Below, one piece after another: positions 61,000 to 64,000 of a DNA stretch of 64,000 nt (its first letter is position 1; the number at the start of each line of letters is the position of its first letter). This DNA is from Duganella sp. Root1480D1. GTDB taxonomy: Bacteria > Pseudomonadota > Gammaproteobacteria > Burkholderiales > Burkholderiaceae_D. A program made the translations under genes and the position numbers. Location of the stretch: assembly GCF_001427305.1 (NCBI RefSeq), contig NZ_LMFZ01000003.1, forward strand, positions 62,001-126,000. Direction: 5' to 3'. The notes below the pieces were generated by a model. The model was given only the letters and a program-made list of their open reading frames with translations, searched no databases and had not been told where the DNA came from.

Positions 61000-61926
61000 A
61001 TGGCATTGAAAATTGGATTGGTTGGCCTGGGCAAGATCGCAGTCGACCAGCACATCCCCGCAATTCGCGGCAACAAGGGCCTGGAACTGGTGGCGGGCTG
61101 CTCGCCAGCCAGTGCGCCAGACGGCATCCTGCGCTATCCGGACATGGGGAGCATGCTGGCGGCGCATCCTGAAATCGAGGCGGTGGCAATCTGCACGCCG
61201 CCCCAGGTGCGGCACCAGCTTGCCTGCGAAGCGATTGCGGCCGGCAAGCACGTATTCCTGGAGAAGCCTCCGGCAGCAACGCTGGGCGAGGCTGCGTCCA
61301 TCGCGGCGGCGGCGGCCAGGCATGGCGTGACAGCCTTGGCGGGTTGGCACTCACGCTTCGCGCCCGGCGTGGAAAGTGCGCGCAACTGGATGCTGGCGCG
61401 GCCCATCAAGTCGATCCAGATCCGCTGGAAGGAAAACGTGCGGCAATGGCACCCGGGCCAGAAATGGATTTTCGAGGCAGGCGGCATGGGCGTGTTCGAC
61501 CCCGGCATCAATGCCTTGTCGATCCTGACCCGGCTGCTGGGCGGCCATGCGCTGGTGCGCAAGGCTGCCTTGCACGTTCCCTCCAATTGCAGCGCGCCGA
61601 TCCAGGCCGAGCTGGATATGGTGAGCGAGCGCGGCGTCCCGATCGACGCCGAGTTCGATTTTCTGCAAGTGGGCCAGCAAACCTGGAGCATTCTGGTGGA
61701 GTCGGTTGCCGGCGACACCATGGCCCTGCACCTGGGCGGCCGCATCATGGAAGTGAACGGCAAGGCGGTGCTCGACGAACCGGAGCGTGAGTACCCCGCG
61801 ATGTATGAGCACTTCCGCCAACTGGTTGCCGAAGGCCGTTCCGACGTCGACCTCACTCCGCTGCAAGCGGTCGCCGACGCTTTCCTCGTCGGCAAACTCC
61901 ATAGCGCAGAGCCATACTACGAGTAA
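61000..61926 (+). CDS. Gfo/Idh/MocA dehydrogenase, probable D-galactose 1-dehydrogenase
   Basis: 308 aa NAD(P)-dependent oxidoreductase. Rossmann motif GLVGLGKIAVDQHIPAI (GxGxxA variant), AICTPPQVRHQ, and the diagnostic EKPPA (Glu88-Lys89-Pro90). The length and sequence style match D-galactose/L-arabinose 1-dehydrogenases of Azospirillum and relatives, which start oxidative (De Ley-Doudoroff) galactose catabolism. Last gene of the galactoside operon; GGAGTTTGAA precedes the ATG. Substrate is inferred from family and context. Confidence 0.82.
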   Translation: MALKIGLVGLGKIAVDQHIPAIRGNKGLELVAGCSPASAPDGILRYPDMGSMLAAHPEIEAVAICTPPQVRHQLACEAIAAGKHVFLEKPPAATLGEAASIAAAAARHGVTALAGWHSRFAPGVESARNWMLARPIKSIQIRWKENVRQWHPGQKWIFEAGGMGVFDPGINALSILTRLLGGHALVRKAALHVPSNCSAPIQAELDMVSERGVPIDAEFDFLQVGQQTWSILVESVAGDTMALHLGGRIMEVNGKAVLDEPEREYPAMYEHFRQLVAEGRSDVDLTPLQAVADAFLVGKLHSAEPYYE

Positions 61927-62020
61927 GGCAATCTCCTACAACGCCTGCTCCCCAGGGCCGATACAGGCAATCGGGCAACGGGCGCACCATGGCAGCATCC
62001 ATCAGCAGGAGGACATTGCC

Positions 62021-62350
62021 ATGGTCAGCAAGGAGAAAATGAACCCCGTCGCGCCCGGCAGCCTGAAAGCGCGCGCACCCGGAGTGGAGCCGGGCAACGA
62101 GCAGCGCGGCAGCGGTACCCGGCAGCCCGGTACCACCGGCGCAGGTGAGCGCGGCGGCCTGGCCAGCCAGCAAACCGGCTGGGCAGCGCGTCAATCGGCG
62201 CAACGGATGCGCCAACGTACCGAGGGTGGCGCCAGCATGCAGCAGGACCAGCACGCCGGCTCGCAAGAGTCGGCGACCGGCCCTGCAGGCAAGCGTCAGA
62301 CCGACGAAGCGCGGCCCAAGCTGTCACGGGCGCGCGAATTGGACAAGTAG
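62021..62350 (+). CDS. Small disordered Gln/Gly/Arg-rich protein
   Basis: 109 aa, hydrophilic and low in hydrophobic residues (GNEQRGSGTRQPGTTGAGER; SAQRMRQRTEGGASMQQDQH), thus probably intrinsically disordered. AGGAGGA lies seven bases before the ATG, arguing for translation. The last 55 bp overlap the 3' end of the convergent cysteine hydrolase gene. Function unknown; composition recalls stress-related hydrophilins but that is only a guess. Confidence 0.6.
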   Translation: MVSKEKMNPVAPGSLKARAPGVEPGNEQRGSGTRQPGTTGAGERGGLASQQTGWAARQSAQRMRQRTEGGASMQQDQHAGSQESATGPAGKRQTDEARPKLSRARELDK

Positions 62351-62931
62351 ATATTGTCTTTCGCCAGTGCCTGCTTGGTGCTGACTGCATCGGCCCATTC
62401 GCGCGTGGTCGTCACGGCCGCAAAATTGGAGTGGAACACCACGCTGAAGATGCGATGGATTTCTTCGGCCGTCGCGCGGCCTGCCGCGTTTTCATACGGC
62501 AGCGAGCCGGTAGCGTCGGACAGGTATTCCACCGCCAGCCCCATATGCGCCGCTTCGATGATGGTGGAAGCATTGCAGTTGTGGGTCATATAGCCGGCGA
62601 TGGAAAGCGTGTCGATCCCATTATCGGCCAGCCATTGGGCCAGGCCAGTGCCGGTGAAGCTGCTGGCCATTTTCTTGTTGACGACATAGTCGGCGCCCAG
62701 CGCAGCCACTTCAGGATGCAGTTGCCAGCCATCCGAACCGACTGCAAACACAGGCGCGCCGGCCGGCGTGTCGTGCTGCACCACCACCACGGGTACGCCG
62801 CTTTCGCGTGCCACCTTCATGGCCTGGACTATATTCGGCAGCGATTGCTCGACCGGCGGGTATTCGATCGGCAGCTTGCCGGTGAAATATTCGTTTTGTA
62901 CGTCGATCACGATCAGGGCGCGGCGTGGCAT
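62296..62931 (-). CDS. Isochorismatase-like cysteine hydrolase
   Basis: 211 aa. Isochorismatase-fold hydrolase: RALIVIDVQNEYFTG with catalytic Asp9-type residue, a Lys in VVNKKMASSFTGTGL, and the nucleophile Cys in SIAGYMTHNCNASTI. Such enzymes hydrolyse amides or isochorismate-like compounds; substrate unknown. ATG at 62931 behind GGAGGAAACACC. Divergently transcribed from a GlxA-type regulator, which probably controls it. Confidence 0.87.
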   Translation of the reverse strand: MPRRALIVIDVQNEYFTGKLPIEYPPVEQSLPNIVQAMKVARESGVPVVVVQHDTPAGAPVFAVGSDGWQLHPEVAALGADYVVNKKMASSFTGTGLAQWLADNGIDTLSIAGYMTHNCNASTIIEAAHMGLAVEYLSDATGSLPYENAAGRATAEEIHRIFSVVFHSNFAAVTTTREWADAVSTKQALAKDNIYLSNSRARDSLGRASSV

Positions 62932-63029
62932 GGTGTTTCCTCCATTTGGGTTGTTGATGGAAGAGATTTTGCGCCCGGCGCCGGAATCGCAACAGTGGCC
63001 CAAGAGACAATGTGCGATATAATCGGGCC

Positions 63030-63971
63030 ATGCGTAAAAAAGTGGCCATTATTGCCTTCGACGGCATCACCCCGTTCCACCTGTCGGTGCCGTGCCTGGT
63101 GTTCGGCGGGCCTCATGCCGCGCATTTGTACGATGTGACGGTCTGCGCCGCCGAAAAGGGACCCATGCGCACCACGGCGGGCTTCGAAATCGCTACCAGC
63201 AAAAGCCTGCGTGCCCTGGATGGGGCAGACATCGTCATCATGCCGACCTGGCACGACGACTGCCGGCCGTCGCCGCCCGTCCTGTTGCAGGCGCTGCGGC
63301 GGGCCCACGCGCGCGGCTCAACCATCGTCGGCCTGTGCCTGGGCGCGTTCCCGGTGGCGGAAGCGGGCCTGGTCGATGGCCGCACGGTCGCCACGCATTG
63401 GGCGTTTGCCGCCCAGTTGGCAGAACGCTGCCCGCAGGTGAAGGTCGATGAGGAAGTCCTGTATGTGGATGAAGGCGACGTGCTGACGTCGGCCGGTGCG
63501 GCAGCGAGCCTGGACTGCTCGCTCTACCTGCTGCGCAAGCTGCAGGGCGCCGATTACGCGAACATGGTGGCGCGCCGCCTGCTGGTGGCGCCGCACCGTG
63601 AAGGAGGGCAGGCGCAATTCATCAACCGCCCGGTACCGGTCACCGCCAGCGATAGCCGCCTGGCGCAAGTGCTGGACTGGGTACAGTACCGCCTGGCGGA
63701 AGAACACAGCCTGGATGCGCTGGCGGAACGTGCCGCCATGAGCCGCCGCAATTTCACCCGCCATTTCCGGCAAGCCACCGGCACCTCGTTCAAGCAATGG
63801 CTGCTGAACCAGCGCCTGGCCCATGCCCAGCGCATGCTGGAAACCAGCGACGCATCGATCGAAGCGGTGGCGCAGGCGGCCGGCTTTGGCAGCGCGCTAT
63901 CGTTAAGGCAGCACTTCCGTGCCGCCTTCCATAGCTCGCCCTCGGCTTACCGCAAGCTATTTGACGCCTGA
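63030..63971 (+). CDS. GlxA-type AraC regulator with DJ-1/PfpI domain
   Basis: 313 aa. N-terminal DJ-1/PfpI-like domain (KVAIIAFDGITPFHLSVPCL; STIVGLCLGAFPVAEAGLVD with the conserved Cys in GLCLGA) and C-terminal AraC double helix-turn-helix (SLDALAERAAMSRRNFTRHF; SIEAVAQAAGFGSALSLRQH). Start ATG at 63030. It shares a ~100-bp divergent promoter region with the cysteine hydrolase, the usual arrangement of regulator and target. Confidence 0.88.
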   Translation: MRKKVAIIAFDGITPFHLSVPCLVFGGPHAAHLYDVTVCAAEKGPMRTTAGFEIATSKSLRALDGADIVIMPTWHDDCRPSPPVLLQALRRAHARGSTIVGLCLGAFPVAEAGLVDGRTVATHWAFAAQLAERCPQVKVDEEVLYVDEGDVLTSAGAAASLDCSLYLLRKLQGADYANMVARRLLVAPHREGGQAQFINRPVPVTASDSRLAQVLDWVQYRLAEEHSLDALAERAAMSRRNFTRHFRQATGTSFKQWLLNQRLAHAQRMLETSDASIEAVAQAAGFGSALSLRQHFRAAFHSSPSAYRKLFDA

Positions 63972-64000
63972 CATATCGGGCAGGGTATGCGCAATGCCCT

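Overview
The window is a high-GC chromosome segment of a betaproteobacterium, most probably Oxalobacteraceae (Massilia/Duganella/Janthinobacterium type). This is judged from protein style, the copper nitrite reductase / quinol NO reductase gene set, the class II ribonucleotide reductase, and the interspersed GTGTCTGACC...GGTCAGACAC palindromes. No database search was possible; all family names come from motifs and remembered family sequences.

Layout. 1-5.8 kb: end of rnr, rlmB, cysE, a YceH-type protein, a chemoreceptor and a Tsx-like channel. 5.8-7.4 kb: a decayed IS481-type transposase and poorly coding DNA. 7.4-10.4 kb: two unknown genes followed by a second-type groES-groEL whose GroEL lacks the GGM tail. 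10.5-12.7 kb: a GntR/ABC export operon with a palindromic operator. 12.8-16.8 kb: small envelope and housekeeping-type genes. 16.8-19.3 kb: nrdJ, whose start codon lies inside a long hairpin. 19.5-26.1 kb: a nitrogen-oxide cluster (HMA-like protein, norB, nsrR, DUF2249 protein, a polytopic membrane protein, a Dnr-like regulator, and a three-cupredoxin nirK) with FNR/Dnr-type boxes before norB and nirK.

26.3-30.2 kb: a beta-lactam response operon blaI-blaR1-bla. The enzyme is a single chain joining a class D and a class C beta-lactamase, and the BlaR1 sensor carries STFN where STFK is expected. 30.4-31.6 kb: AT-richer small membrane genes and a MITE-like element. 31.6-39.7 kb: core genes lpxH, ppiB, ppiA, cysS, an AlkA-type glycosylase, accA, tilS and lysC. 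39.75 kb: tRNA-Ser(GCU). Directly after it lies a type VI secretion effector cargo island (vgrG, Eag chaperone, PAAR-Rhs with a WHH-type nuclease tip, immunity gene and decayed immunity remnants). A second tRNA 3'-end/terminator copy at 47.78 kb closes the island.

47.8-51.9 kb: small periplasmic and membrane proteins, an unknown gene behind a perfect LexA box, and a PHB depolymerase/phasin-like pair. 51.9-54.0 kb: a TonB receptor broken by one in-frame stop. 54.2-61.9 kb: a galactoside-use operon (Na+/galactose symporter, TonB receptor, GH35 beta-galactosidase, galactose dehydrogenase-like enzyme). 62-64 kb: a disordered small protein, a cysteine hydrolase and a divergent GlxA-type regulator.

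The most rewarding places are the D-C beta-lactamase fusion with its altered sensor, the nrdJ start-codon hairpin, the tRNA-bounded Rhs island, and the SOS-box-controlled unknown gene.
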